From JACDAN01 sp035265935 (GTDB taxonomy: Bacteria > Actinomycetota > Thermoleophilia > Gaiellales > Gaiellaceae), in the NCBI GenBank assembly GCA_035265935.1, contig DATFOC010000077.1, positions 38,891 through 102,890 on the forward strand: 64,000 nucleotides of DNA, written 5' to 3'. Under the pieces are notes generated by a model. It had not been told where the DNA came from. It searched no databases and saw only the letters and a program-made list of their open reading frames with translations. The first letter of the stretch is position 1; the number at the start of each line of letters is the position of its first letter. Position numbers and translations under genes: made by a program. Below, piece after piece: positions 15,837-23,757 of the stretch.

Positions 15837-16673
15837 GTGAAGCGTCTGTTGATCGCGATCGCCGCCCTCGTTCCGGTGCTCCTGGCCGGCGCGGTGACCG
15901 CACAGGGAGAGGGTGCTGCGACGCAAGCCGCCGCGGCTCCTTCCAAGTTGACCATCTGCCACGAAACCGGCTCGGCGTCGAATCAGTGGCGCCGGATCAC
16001 GGTTTCCAGTCGCGCGATGGAGAACCCGAAGTCGAAGTCGGGCAAGATGCTGCGAGCCCATCTCCGGCACACGGGCGACGCGGTAGTGGCCGGAACGGCG
16101 GCGTGCCCGTCGACGTCCGCGACGCCGGCGCCGACCAGCGCTCCCGCCACGCGGATCACGATCTGCCACAAGACCGGCTCGGACTCGAATCCGTACCGGC
16201 GGATCACGATCTCGAGCCGGGCAGTCACGAGTCCAAGCTCCGCATCGGGCCAGGTCCTGCGCGGGCACATGCAGCACACCGGTGACCTGATGATGCCGGG
16301 TGTCACCCCGTGTCCGTCCGGCAACACGCAGCCGAGCCAGGGCGTCAAGCTCTCGGCCAACCTGCAGCCGGTTCAGCTGGCGAGCGGATCGGGAACCGCC
16401 TCGCTCACGATTCGGGTCGGTCTCGCGCGGCTCTGTCACACGCTCACCGTGAGTGGCCTGAACGACGTGCCGACCGCCGCGCACATCCACCTCGTGTCGA
16501 CCGGCGCCATCGTCGTCCCACTGACGACGCCGACGACCGGCACGTCGAGCGGCTGCGCGACCGTCGAGAGGTCACTTCTGCAGCAGATCGTCCAGAACCC
16601 GGCGGCCTATTACGTGAACGTCCACACGCAGACGTTCCCCAACGGCCAGGTTCAGGGCACCCTGAGCACCTAG
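15837..16673 (+). CDS. Secreted protein with two cysteine repeats and a CHRD domain
   Basis: 278 residues from a GTG preceded by AAGGAGG at 15824-15830. A signal peptide (LLIAIAALVPVLLAGAVTAQ) is followed by two copies of a roughly 60-residue repeat. Each begins with TICH-TGS (cysteine and histidine), has RRIT-SSRA in the middle and ends H-x-x-HTGD with a further cysteine. The C-terminal 110 residues form a CHRD domain (LTVSGLNDVPTAAHIHL, AYYVNVHTQTFPNGQVQGTL). CHRD domains bind copper or BMP-type ligands in other proteins. The repeats with paired Cys and His look redox- or metal-related, which is inference. Confidence 0.83.
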   Translation: MKRLLIAIAALVPVLLAGAVTAQGEGAATQAAAAPSKLTICHETGSASNQWRRITVSSRAMENPKSKSGKMLRAHLRHTGDAVVAGTAACPSTSATPAPTSAPATRITICHKTGSDSNPYRRITISSRAVTSPSSASGQVLRGHMQHTGDLMMPGVTPCPSGNTQPSQGVKLSANLQPVQLASGSGTASLTIRVGLARLCHTLTVSGLNDVPTAAHIHLVSTGAIVVPLTTPTTGTSSGCATVERSLLQQIVQNPAAYYVNVHTQTFPNGQVQGTLST

Positions 16674-16695
16674 AGCTCGAATAACACTTCGTCGT

Positions 16696-16733
16696 AGCGA
16701 GGCCGGCGATTCGCCGGCCTCGCTCGTTCTTTG
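16696..16733 (+). terminator. Intrinsic terminator of the CHRD gene
   Basis: A 12-bp perfect stem AGCGAGGCCGGC (16696-16707) and GCCGGCCTCGCT (16713-16724) with a five-base loop is followed by CGTTCTTT. It lies 23 bases after the stop codon and before the next gene in the same direction. Confidence 0.85.
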
Positions 16734-16767
16734 ACAGTGGTCGCGCGACCTGCGAAGGATGCGTCGG

Positions 16768-18342
16768 ATGGACGAGGCTGCTCCGGGCCGTTCGTGGCGC
16801 CAGCGCGTCCGCGATGCCGTCACGGACCGTCGGCTCCTCGCGTACGTCCTCATGCCGGTGCTGCTTGCCTGCGCCTTCGCCCTGCTGATCGCGCTCAACG
16901 TGCTGCTGCGGAACCTGTGGGGCGAGCTCGTGTATGCGATTCTCGTCACCGGGGTTGCCCTCTGGGCGCTTTCCCAGACCACGCTCGTCAATCGGCTCTT
17001 CCTGCGCCTCGGAGTCCGCCCCTTCACGATCCGGCGGGCGATCCTGTGGGCGACGTTCGCTCTGGTTGCGCTGCCGGTGGCGGGGGATCGGGGCTGGCGT
17101 GGGCTGCTGATCCTGCTCGCGCCGCTGGTCGGGCTCGCGATCTTCCGCGGGATCCAGGCGCTCGGCACGGCGGCGGGAGACGATGAGTACACGCCGCGAG
17201 CATGGCCGGGGGCGGTTGCCGGGATGGTCGGGCTCCTGCTGCTCGTCCAGGCCGTGCCGCCACCGGCGGAGAACGACGAGGAGCCCGGCGCCCTGCCGGC
17301 CGCTGCCGAGGAGAACGCCGAGCACGCGGAGCTGGCCGGGCTCGTGCGGCCGTACCTCCTGTTCGACCGGCGGGAGTCGCGATTCCCGCTGGACATCGAG
17401 GATGCGGCCCGGGCGGGCCGCATCAGCAGCTGCAGCGGCGACGCGTGCAAAGGGGTGCGGCGGGCCGCCGCCCTCGACCGTTCGGCGAACTTCGTCGAGA
17501 TCGCCGACTTCACAGGCGAGCGGGGCGGGGGGCCGGGCAGCGCCTACTACTACCACGTGGTCGACAAGGATCGGCCGAACCGGATTTACGTCGATTACTG
17601 GTGGTATTTCACACGGAACCCGTCGCCGATCGGCGCCGCCGTCGGCTGTGCACCGGGTGCGCGGTGGGTGGGCGTGACCTGCCACGACCACCCGAGCGAC
17701 TGGGAAGGCGTCACGGTCGTGCTAGGCCCTTGCCCCGACGCGAGCCGGGACTGCGTGCGGAGCGAGGAGGAGCGCTACGCGCCGCTCGCCGTCCGCTACG
17801 CACAGCACGAGCATCTCGTCTCGTACTCATGGCCGACGCTGACCGAGCTCTGGCGGAGCGTGCAACGCCGGGAGCCCGCACGCCCGCTCGTCTTCGTCGC
17901 CCGTGACAGCCACGCTTCATATCCCGTCCCCTGCGGCGGCGGCTGCAAGCAGTACGCCAACTACCCGCTCCTCAACGCCGACTACCCGTTCGTCGACGAG
18001 AAGCGCGACGAGGGCCCGCACGACGGCAAGCTCGCGTGGAACTACAACGACTCCTGCTCGCAGGCGGAGGATGGGGACACTGCCACCGACTGCCTCGAGC
18101 CGATGCCGATCACTGCGGACGGCCACGCCGCATCGTGGAACGCGTTTCGCGGGCGATGGGGCCGTCAGACATGCATCCTCGCGGGCGCGTACTGCGACAC
18201 AAGCAGAGCCCCGCGCTCACCCTCGGGTCAGGGCCGCTACCGGGATCCCGGCAGGCGGGGCCCGTGGCTCTGTCTGGCCGATCGGCAACCTGCCCTCGAC
18301 GAGTGCGGCGAGGCCGACCCCGACGAGGAGATCCCGACCTAG
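16768..18342 (+). CDS. Membrane protein with C-terminal Vps62-like domain
   Basis: 524 residues. ATG at 16768 is favoured because GAAGGA sits eight bases before it; an ATG at 16759 touches that site. The N-terminal 170 residues hold five or six membrane helices in pairs. After a Pro/Glu-rich linker, residues 200-470 form an extracytoplasmic-type domain with YVDYWWYFTRNP, HPSDWEGVTVVLG, YAQHEHLVSYSW and VFVARDSHASYP. This pattern is shared by Vps62/DUF946 proteins and recalls the GHRHDWE motif of NPP1-like toxins. Several cysteines in the domain suggest disulfides. No enzymatic function is known to me. It overlaps the next convergent gene by four bases. Confidence 0.7.
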   Translation: MDEAAPGRSWRQRVRDAVTDRRLLAYVLMPVLLACAFALLIALNVLLRNLWGELVYAILVTGVALWALSQTTLVNRLFLRLGVRPFTIRRAILWATFALVALPVAGDRGWRGLLILLAPLVGLAIFRGIQALGTAAGDDEYTPRAWPGAVAGMVGLLLLVQAVPPPAENDEEPGALPAAAEENAEHAELAGLVRPYLLFDRRESRFPLDIEDAARAGRISSCSGDACKGVRRAAALDRSANFVEIADFTGERGGGPGSAYYYHVVDKDRPNRIYVDYWWYFTRNPSPIGAAVGCAPGARWVGVTCHDHPSDWEGVTVVLGPCPDASRDCVRSEEERYAPLAVRYAQHEHLVSYSWPTLTELWRSVQRREPARPLVFVARDSHASYPVPCGGGCKQYANYPLLNADYPFVDEKRDEGPHDGKLAWNYNDSCSQAEDGDTATDCLEPMPITADGHAASWNAFRGRWGRQTCILAGAYCDTSRAPRSPSGQGRYRDPGRRGPWLCLADRQPALDECGEADPDEEIPT

Positions 18343-18668
18343 CGGGGGTCGGTCACCTCCGCGATCTTTCGCGCGACCCCGTCGTCCTTCCGAACGACGT
18401 CGTAGCCCTCTCGCTCCGCGACGACGTGTTCGACATCCGGGATCTCGTGGCCGTGGACGATTGCGAAGTGAGCAGCGTCGGCGCGGAGCTCCTCGTATTC
18501 CGCGGAGCTCATCGAAATCTTCTCGGTGCAGTCCGCGTAGCCGCACTCGCAGACCAGTACCAGCGCGTCGGTCAGCGTCGCGAAGGTTTGGTTGAGCTCT
18601 TCGATACGCTCGTTCGCCTCACGAAAGATGGCCTCGTTCAGGCCGATGCGCCGTTTGCGCTCGTCCAT
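18339..18668 (-). CDS. Cysteine-cluster protein, paralogue 1
   Basis: 109 residues from ATG at 18668. The N-terminal helix has NEAIFREANERIEEL, then a short hydrophobic strand leads into a CxCxxxxC cluster (VCECGYADCTEKI), followed by SAEYEELRADAAHFAIVHGH and a C-terminal strand with EGYDVVRK. The compact cysteine cluster plus His could bind zinc. The adjacent upstream gene at 18678-19040 has the same order of motifs, so the two are tandem duplicates nine bases apart in one operon. Function is unknown. Confidence 0.75.
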   Translation of the reverse strand: MDERKRRIGLNEAIFREANERIEELNQTFATLTDALVLVCECGYADCTEKISMSSAEYEELRADAAHFAIVHGHEIPDVEHVVAEREGYDVVRKDDGVARKIAEVTDPR

Positions 18669-18677
18669 GCTGTGATC

Positions 18678-19040
18678 CTATGTCTTGGTGATCCGGCCAC
18701 GGTCCTCGGGACCCCGTTCGTCGAGAGCCTCGGCGATATCGCCTACCCGCCCGAGCGTTTCCACGATCACGTAGCCGTCCCGTCGAGCCACGATCTGCGC
18801 CGCGCCCGCCGCATCCTGGTGGCCGGGAACCTGAAGGAAGTGGCGAGGGTGGGCTCGAATCTCCTCGTACTCCTCGAGCGTCAGCCGAACGATCTCCGAG
18901 CAGCGCGCGTCCGCGCATTCACAGATGAACGGGACCGGCGAGTCGATGCCGTAGATCCCCGCCGCTGCACTGATGTGCTCGTTCGCGTCGCGAAACGTCG
19001 CGTTGTTTCGAGCGATCCGTTCTTCCGTGAGCCCGTCCAC
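18678..19040 (-). CDS. Cysteine-cluster protein, paralogue 2
   Basis: 120 residues. GTG at 19040 is chosen because AAGGGAAGG precedes it; an in-frame ATG at 19103 has no ribosome site. The motif order equals that of the downstream paralogue: RNNATFRDANEHIS, a hydrophobic strand into FICECADARCSEIV, LEEYEEIRAHPRHFLQVPGHQ (in part), and RDGYVIVE. Shared residues include the three cysteines, Y/F-x-E-x-R and the GH pair. It is probably translated first in the two-gene operon. Zinc binding is inferred from the cysteines only. Confidence 0.75.
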   Translation of the reverse strand: MDGLTEERIARNNATFRDANEHISAAAGIYGIDSPVPFICECADARCSEIVRLTLEEYEEIRAHPRHFLQVPGHQDAAGAAQIVARRDGYVIVETLGRVGDIAEALDERGPEDRGRITKT

Positions 19041-19153
19041 TGGCGCCTTCCCTTCATGCTTGTGTTCCCACGACCTCTCTGCCCGCCTTCGCCACGGGGG
19101 CAAACCTCAGAATCTCACCCGTAAGAGATGGGCAACCAGGATTGGATAACCGG

Positions 19154-19416
19154 ATGAGCGGGTCCGACGCGGAGCCCGGGGGCGGCGACGAGCACGAAGT
19201 CACACCGCTCGAGCTCTTCTTCGACCTGACCCTTGTGTTCGCAATGACCCAGGTCACGATCCTGCTGGCGGACGACCCAACCTGGGCCGGGGTCTTCCGC
19301 GGATGCTTGTGCTCGCGGCGCTGTGGTGGGCGTGGAGCGCCTACGCGTGGGTGACGAGCGCGACGGATGTCGACGAAGGCGGGCTCCGGCTTGCGCGCAT
19401 ACCGACGGCGTTATGA
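19154..19416 (+). pseudogene. ltrA-like gene, frameshifted and 3'-deleted
   Basis: The first 49 residues from ATG at 19154 read like the N-terminus of low-temperature-requirement A proteins (VTPLELFFDLTLVFAMTQVT, then DDPTWAGVFRG). The frame breaks at about 19303 and resumes one base out of phase as MLVLAALWWAWSAYAWVTS with DVDEGGLRLA before a stop at 19414-19416. Intact LtrA proteins are roughly 370-400 residues with many membrane helices; here about 290 are missing. A single sequencing error cannot explain both the shift and the missing 3' part. Confidence 0.8.
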
Positions 19417-19520
19417 CGATCGCTACCCGTCGCCTTGAAGAGACGCCTGAGGGCTCGCTTTTGACGGGGGAAGTCGAGTAATCGCTTCGACGTTTCCTGG
19501 CCAACCCATACTCTCTAGTC

Positions 19521-19967
19521 GTGCGCACGGGCAGGGAAATTGCGGTGTTCGTAACCCGTAAGAGCGCTGCAGAGGTTCTGATTCTCCATCGATCAGCGGT
19601 GCAAGGCGGGTACTGGCACGTCGTGGCGGGCGGGGTGGAACCCGGCGAGACAGCGACGGCCGCCGCCGAGCGGGAGTTGCGTGAGGAAACGGGACTGGTC
19701 GCCAACGCCGAGGCCGGAGTCGAAGTGGTCGAGTACGTCTACCCGCTGACCGAGGAGCCTGCGGACAGCCGGAAGCGGTACGACCCGTCCGTCGCGCAAG
19801 TGAACGTGACGTGCTTTCACGTGACTGCGCCGGATGAGTGGGAGCCCAACCTCGACTGGGAGCACGACGATCACCGCTGGTGCGAGCCCGGCGAGGCATT
19901 CACGAACCTGCGTTGGCCAGCTACCGCCGAGGCCCTTCGGAAGCTCCTAATACTCGAGGCAAACTAG
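19521..19967 (+). CDS. NUDIX hydrolase
   Basis: 148 residues from GTG at 19521. The NUDIX box is complete: GGVEPGETATAAAERELREETGLV (about residues 36-59, quoted in pieces GGVEPGET and RELREETGLV) with the catalytic glutamates. Family members cleave nucleoside diphosphates linked to another group. C-terminal residues such as WEHDDHRWCEPGEAF are typical of the dATP/dihydroneopterin-triphosphate pyrophosphatase branch, but substrate choice cannot be read from sequence. It follows the ltrA relic. Confidence 0.9.
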   Translation: MRTGREIAVFVTRKSAAEVLILHRSAVQGGYWHVVAGGVEPGETATAAAERELREETGLVANAEAGVEVVEYVYPLTEEPADSRKRYDPSVAQVNVTCFHVTAPDEWEPNLDWEHDDHRWCEPGEAFTNLRWPATAEALRKLLILEAN

Positions 19968-20076
19968 CGGCATCTCGGCCGAACAAGCTTGCCTGGCCAG
20001 CGTGCCAGCAGCGCGAGCCCGATGACACAACCTCGGGAAGAGGCATCACAGCCTCCTTGTGGACTGGGCCGCTGGG

Positions 20077-20640
20077 TTAGCGGTGCCGCCGGTACTCCAG
20101 CTCGACGATCCCGCTTCTGGAGGCGCTGCTGGAGACCAGTTCGAGCCGGTAGGAGTTGGGCACGTCGTCGAACAGCCGGGTGCCCTCGCCCGCCACGTAG
20201 GGGAACAAGGACAGCCGGAACTCGTCGATCAGGTCGAGCCGCATGAGCGACCGCCAGAGGCTGACGCCGCCCCAGACCACGATGTAGCCGTTGCCGCCCA
20301 GCCTGAGCTTGTCGATCTCTTCTGCCGTGTCACCAGCGGCGATGGTGGTGTTGGCCCAGTCGGCCGTCTTCAGGGTCCGGGAGAAGACGACCTTGGGCGC
20401 GGCGTTCAGGATGGGGGCGAACGGGTGGTCGGTGGACGTTGTCATGGACCCGGCGATGGCCTCGTAGGCGGTGCGGCCCATGATGTGCGCGTACGCGCTC
20501 TGGAGAAAGTCGAGTTGCGCCGGGTCGTCGGGCTCACGGTTTTCGGGCAGGTCGAAGCAGAACTTCCAAAACTCGGTGCCCTCGTCGGCGAGAAGGCCGT
20601 CGAGCGAGTAGTTGAACACCGTCGCGATCAGCTTCCGCAT
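20077..20640 (-). CDS. RibD C-terminal/dihydrofolate-reductase-like protein A
   Basis: 187 residues from ATG at 20640, with GGAGG upstream on the minus strand. DHFR-fold motifs of the RibD_C family are MRKLIATVFNYSLDG, AHIMGRTAYEAIAG, PKVVFSRTL, NGYIVVWGGVSLWRSLM and LSLFPYVAGEGTRLF. Such stand-alone proteins bind NADPH; few have known substrates. A second member of the same family lies 266 bases upstream on the same strand, with only moderate similarity, so they are likely old paralogues or separate acquisitions. Confidence 0.87.
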   Translation of the reverse strand: MRKLIATVFNYSLDGLLADEGTEFWKFCFDLPENREPDDPAQLDFLQSAYAHIMGRTAYEAIAGSMTTSTDHPFAPILNAAPKVVFSRTLKTADWANTTIAAGDTAEEIDKLRLGGNGYIVVWGGVSLWRSLMRLDLIDEFRLSLFPYVAGEGTRLFDDVPNSYRLELVSSSASRSGIVELEYRRHR

Positions 20641-20906
20641 GATCAGACCTCCATGGTCTCGGGTCGTCTGGGGACCGTGCTTGCTAGGAGAACGTGCCTG
20701 TTCCGGGTCGCAGCGTTGGTGTGGCCGCGGCGCGTCTTGTGGCCTGTCGCTAGTGCTTACACGCCACTGCCGCCCGGAAGTCATCGGTGCCCCTCAACTG
20801 GCCGGTTGCGCGGCAGGCGGCCGAGGGCGCTCACTTGGGCCAGTGTTCGGGAATGTCCCCTGAGCCGCCGAAGCTGAGTAGCCGAAGCACGTGGTTCCGA
20901 GCAGGG

Positions 20907-21506
20907 CTACGACGTGTCCACGGGATAGCGCAGATGCGTGACACCCACACCGGCGACGACTGTCGGATTCCCGAGGACGGCCGGTGTGTTCGCGAGGTGG
21001 TCGAACAGCCGCACTCCTGCGCCCAGCAACACGGCAGCCAGATCGATGTGGATCTCGTCGAGCAGCCCGGCGTCCAGGCACTGCTGGATCGTTTGGGCAC
21101 CGTGCACTCCGACGGACTTCGGCACGGCAGCCGATTTCGCTCGAGCAACGGCGCTTTCGATGCCGTCGGTGACGAACTGAACTGTCGAGCCGGGCCGTGG
21201 CCAGCCGTCGGGCACGTGGTGGGTGACGACGAAAGCGGGAATATCCCACGGGTGCTGGCCGCCCCAGCCGTCGGCACGATCGAACGTGCGCCGACCGGTG
21301 AGCATGGCGCCGACCTCAGCCTGCAAGCCTCTCAGGTGGTCGGCGCTCGGCGCCGAGACGTGGAACGTCATGCCGGATCTCGTGCTCGCTGTGGGGACCT
21401 CGACGTCGCCCGAGAAGTACCAGTCGAAAACCTCGGCGACGCCGTCGTTGGCGTCGGCGACGTACCCGTCGAGAGACATCGACATGATTGCGACCACCTT
21501 GGTCAT
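20907..21506 (-). CDS. RibD C-terminal/dihydrofolate-reductase-like protein B
   Basis: 199 residues from ATG at 21506. The opening MTKVVAIMSMSLDGYVAD, the nucleotide-binding GAMLTGRRTFDRADGWGG, AFVVTHHVPDGWPR, SVGVHGAQTIQQCLDAGLLD and LAAVLLGAGVRLFDHL mark a RibD_C/DHFR-like reductase of the type that often sits in accessory regions. The start shares ATGA with the stop of a 16-residue upstream peptide that has a stronger ribosome site, suggesting translational coupling. The substrate is unknown. Confidence 0.87.
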   Translation of the reverse strand: MTKVVAIMSMSLDGYVADANDGVAEVFDWYFSGDVEVPTASTRSGMTFHVSAPSADHLRGLQAEVGAMLTGRRTFDRADGWGGQHPWDIPAFVVTHHVPDGWPRPGSTVQFVTDGIESAVARAKSAAVPKSVGVHGAQTIQQCLDAGLLDEIHIDLAAVLLGAGVRLFDHLANTPAVLGNPTVVAGVGVTHLRYPVDTS

Positions 21507-21553
21507 GGGGCAGCTCCATCGACGGAGACGAGCGTCGTGGTCGTCGGTTTCAT
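21503..21553 (-). CDS. 16-residue upstream peptide coupled to reductase B
   Basis: An ATG at 21553 is preceded on the minus strand by GAAAGGGG and opens a 17-codon frame (MKPTTTTLVSVDGAAP) whose TGA overlaps the ATG of the reductase by ATGA. No homologue is expected for such a short peptide. It may be a leader that delivers ribosomes to the reductase start, or the remnant of a former gene. Confidence 0.35.
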   Translation of the reverse strand: MKPTTTTLVSVDGAAP

Positions 21554-21722
21554 GGGTTCGCCCCTTTCTCTCGTGGTGGCCTTTCTCGTTACGACCGCAC
21601 CGAGGCGCGGATCTCATCGGTCGCAGCAGAGTCCGTCCGGCCGAATCGAGCCTGACGATCTGGAACACGAAGCGAACTAGGACCGCACCTGTGCGAGTGA
21701 TCGCGAATGACCCTGAAGGAAT

Positions 21723-22268
21723 TTACGCCCAGGGCAGACGAGCCCAGTTCGGCGGCCGCTCTCGCCGGAACCGCTCGACTGTCGCGTACGCCTGCCTCCA
21801 GTCGGAGGTCTCCTCCGCCACGCTCGCGCCGTAGCGCGCCGCGAGCTCCGACATCGGGTAGTGCACTCCAGTGCCCGAGCGCGAACCGACCATCAGGATC
21901 ACACACGGCCCCTCGCCCGCGCCCACGAAGGCATGCTCGGTCCACGGGGAAGAGTGGAAGAAATCCCAGGGCCGCAGGCGTCGCTCCTCGTCCTCGACGA
22001 GCAGCGCGCATTCCCCTGAAAGGACAAGGAACGCCTCCTGGTTCGACTCGGCGTGGTAGAGGCCGGTCTGTCCCGGCTCCAGGACGGTGACGTTGATCCC
22101 GAACTGGGCGAACTCGACCGGCGGATCGCCGTACTCGCTCTCGAAGGCGCACCTCGCGCCCCTCCTCTCCGAGAACCACCACTCGGCGTCGCGCACGTTG
22201 ACGACGAACCAGCCCTGGGTCACGGGCGTGAGCCCCGATCCGAAGTCCTCGAGCTGTGCTCCGGGCAC
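21723..22268 (-). CDS. Cupin-domain protein
   Basis: 181 residues from GTG at 22268. Residues 50-125 form one cupin barrel: INVTVLEPGQTGLYHAESN with the first metal motif G-x(5)-H-x-E, FLVLSGECALLVEDEERRL, and the second motif around PWDFFHSSPWTEHAFVGAG. The His and Glu set would hold a divalent metal. Single-domain cupins include dioxygenases, isomerases and storage proteins, and the substrate cannot be deduced. The C-terminal helix is Arg/Glu-rich. Confidence 0.85.
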   Translation of the reverse strand: MPGAQLEDFGSGLTPVTQGWFVVNVRDAEWWFSERRGARCAFESEYGDPPVEFAQFGINVTVLEPGQTGLYHAESNQEAFLVLSGECALLVEDEERRLRPWDFFHSSPWTEHAFVGAGEGPCVILMVGSRSGTGVHYPMSELAARYGASVAEETSDWRQAYATVERFRRERPPNWARLPWA

Positions 22269-22717
22269 GGACGCGATTTTCGCACTTCGGGACGGGTCTC
22301 CGAGCTGGTTTCCATCTGTCCGCCCGACGAACAGTCGGCCGCCGAAGAGAAGCCGCGGTTTAAACGGCCTAGCTCAGGTCGGAGGAGCTTCCCCGTCGCG
22401 GGAAAGCCCCGGGGTGGGCTGGGTCAGTAGGTGGTCAGCCGGCGGTGGTGGTGGCCGAGCTCGGGCATCGAAGCCGCCCGTTCCCCCTCCGGCGCCCGCT
22501 AGGGATGATCAATCCAAGCCCCAGAACGCGAGTCATACGGCGTCAGCCCCAGGTTGTTGACCGTCATCCACGAAGTGAGATAATCGCGCTAGCGCCATGG
22601 ACCCCAGCGGGTAGCCGCCGAGGGTTCTGCGGCTCCCCCCGACCACCCAACCGGGCCCTCGTGCATGTAAGGCGGGACGCTGTATGCGCTCCGAGCTACA
22701 AGAGAGGAGGCTTTCCC
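22269..22717 (+). promoter_or_regulatory. Gene-free stretch with a sigma-70-like promoter
   Basis: These 449 bases hold no convincing gene. Near the end, TTGACC (22557-22562), 16 bases, then GATAAT (22579-22584) make a good housekeeping promoter pointing to the secreted-protein gene at 22718. The expected leader is about 125 bases. It contains AGAGGAGG (22703-22710) before the ATG. I find no riboswitch-like structure in it. Confidence 0.6.
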
Positions 22718-23173
22718 ATGAGGTGGTCCCTACGAGTTTCGCTCGTCGGGCTCGTCGTCGGACTCGCGCTCCCTGTCGCGACGGCACAAGCGACAACGAC
22801 GGTCGAAAGAGTCCCGTTTGAAGAGACGCTCACAGAGTGCGGCGAGACGATTACCTTGTCCGGGACGCTCTTGGGCGTTTTCACCGTCCAGGACCTAGGC
22901 GGCGACGGACTTCTGCTGACGTTCCACTTCCAGCCACAGGGTGTTAGCGGGACGTCGAGCAGCGGCGTGCCCTACCACGCTACGGGCCTTACGCGCGACA
23001 CGATCGTTTTCGTTCCGAGCGGCGGCCTCACGGAGACGTTCGTGAATCGCTTCCATATCGTAGGAACGATGGGCGCGCCCACCTTCTATGTAAAGACGAC
23101 GTTCCACATCACCGTCACCCCCAGTGGTGATGTGGCCGTCGAATTCGAGAACTTCAGCGAGGAGTGCGTGTAG
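22718..23173 (+). CDS. Small secreted hypothetical protein
   Basis: 151 residues; the ATG at 22718 is fixed by AGAGGAGG at 22703-22710. The N-terminus is a signal peptide (WSLRVSLVGLVVGLALPVATAQA). The mature part is beta-rich with alternating hydrophobic residues (TITLSGTLLGVFTVQD, LLLTFHFQPQGVSG, TFYVKTTFHITVTP) and one cysteine near each end, TECGE and EEC, which could form a disulfide. It resembles small secreted beta-sandwich proteins of actinobacteria without known role. It ends 163 bases before the tRNA-derived direct repeat that bounds the relic island. Confidence 0.75.
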   Translation: MRWSLRVSLVGLVVGLALPVATAQATTTVERVPFEETLTECGETITLSGTLLGVFTVQDLGGDGLLLTFHFQPQGVSGTSSSGVPYHATGLTRDTIVFVPSGGLTETFVNRFHIVGTMGAPTFYVKTTFHITVTPSGDVAVEFENFSEECV

Positions 23174-23229
23174 GAGGATCGAGAAAGCAATGACGCGGTA
23201 GCCAACGCTGACAACGTGTTCACTGAGGG

Positions 23230-23254
23230 ACGCCGCGAGAGCGGCGTTTCTCGT
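23230..23254 (+). terminator. Intrinsic terminator after the secreted protein
   Basis: ACGCCGC (23230-23236) and GCGGCGT (23241-23247) pair around a GAGA loop, and TTCTCGTT follows. It lies 57 bases after the stop codon of the secreted protein. Confidence 0.65.
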
Positions 23255-23336
23255 TGGACCGACAACGCCACTGACTACATCCGGCTTTGAACTGAGATTT
23301 TGTTAGGCCGGCAGGGCCGGATTCCTGATGGATAGT

Positions 23337-23384
23337 GATGGAGCGTGCCGGGATCGAACCGGCGACCTCCGGCTTGCAAAGCCG
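23337..23384 (-). repeat. Left att-like repeat: orphan 3' fragment of tRNA-Ala
   Basis: This copy begins with GATGGAGCGTGCCGGGATCG and ends in the anticodon-stem GCCG. It is identical over 48 bases to the 3' half of the tRNA-Ala gene at 26887-26959. Beyond 23384 the sequence diverges, so the 5' half of a tRNA is missing and no tRNA can be made. It marks the distal end of the island. Confidence 0.9.
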
Positions 23385-23506
23385 CAACGGCGCCTGTGAC
23401 GGCCGACGACGAGCGACGACGGAGAACCCGCAATCGCACAAGCCATGCGTGATCGCAGGGACTTCGGCCGCGTCGTCAAGCGGATGACCGATCTGCGGCC
23501 CTCAGG

Positions 23507-23617
23507 ACGTTCTGGCGTTTTTGTGGCGTCCCCGTCACCGAGGTTGCTGCCGCGCTGGGGCACTCGAGGAAGAGCCTGACGCTTGACACGTCTTCGCACG
23601 TATTGGTCGGCGACTAA
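23507..23617 (+). pseudogene. Tyrosine recombinase (integrase) C-terminal remnant
   Basis: The 36-codon frame ends with VPVTEVAAALGHSRKSLTLD followed by TSSHVLVGD and stop. The C-termini of tyrosine recombinases have the same order: the LGHS box with the second catalytic histidine, then D-T-Y-S-H-V with the nucleophilic tyrosine. Here the tyrosine position is serine, which by itself would abolish strand cleavage. The N-terminal core-binding and catalytic Arg regions are absent. It lies 122 bases from the left direct repeat, where an integrase gene of the island would be expected. Confidence 0.82.
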
Positions 23618-23757
23618 ACGCTTGAAGGAAAAACCTGCACGCTTTCTGGTCGTAGGAGGGCATGTCGCGCAGTACCCCGATCGCCCGAACGTAAGGAATG
23701 GCGTGCGGACCAACACTAAGGAGGCGGGATGAAGTTCTAAGTAGAGAGGAGTGACGC

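Noticed and set aside
23337..23410. A possible second functional tRNA-Ala
   Set aside because: Only the 3' half is present; the acceptor and D-arm 5' side are missing, so it is the att duplicate.
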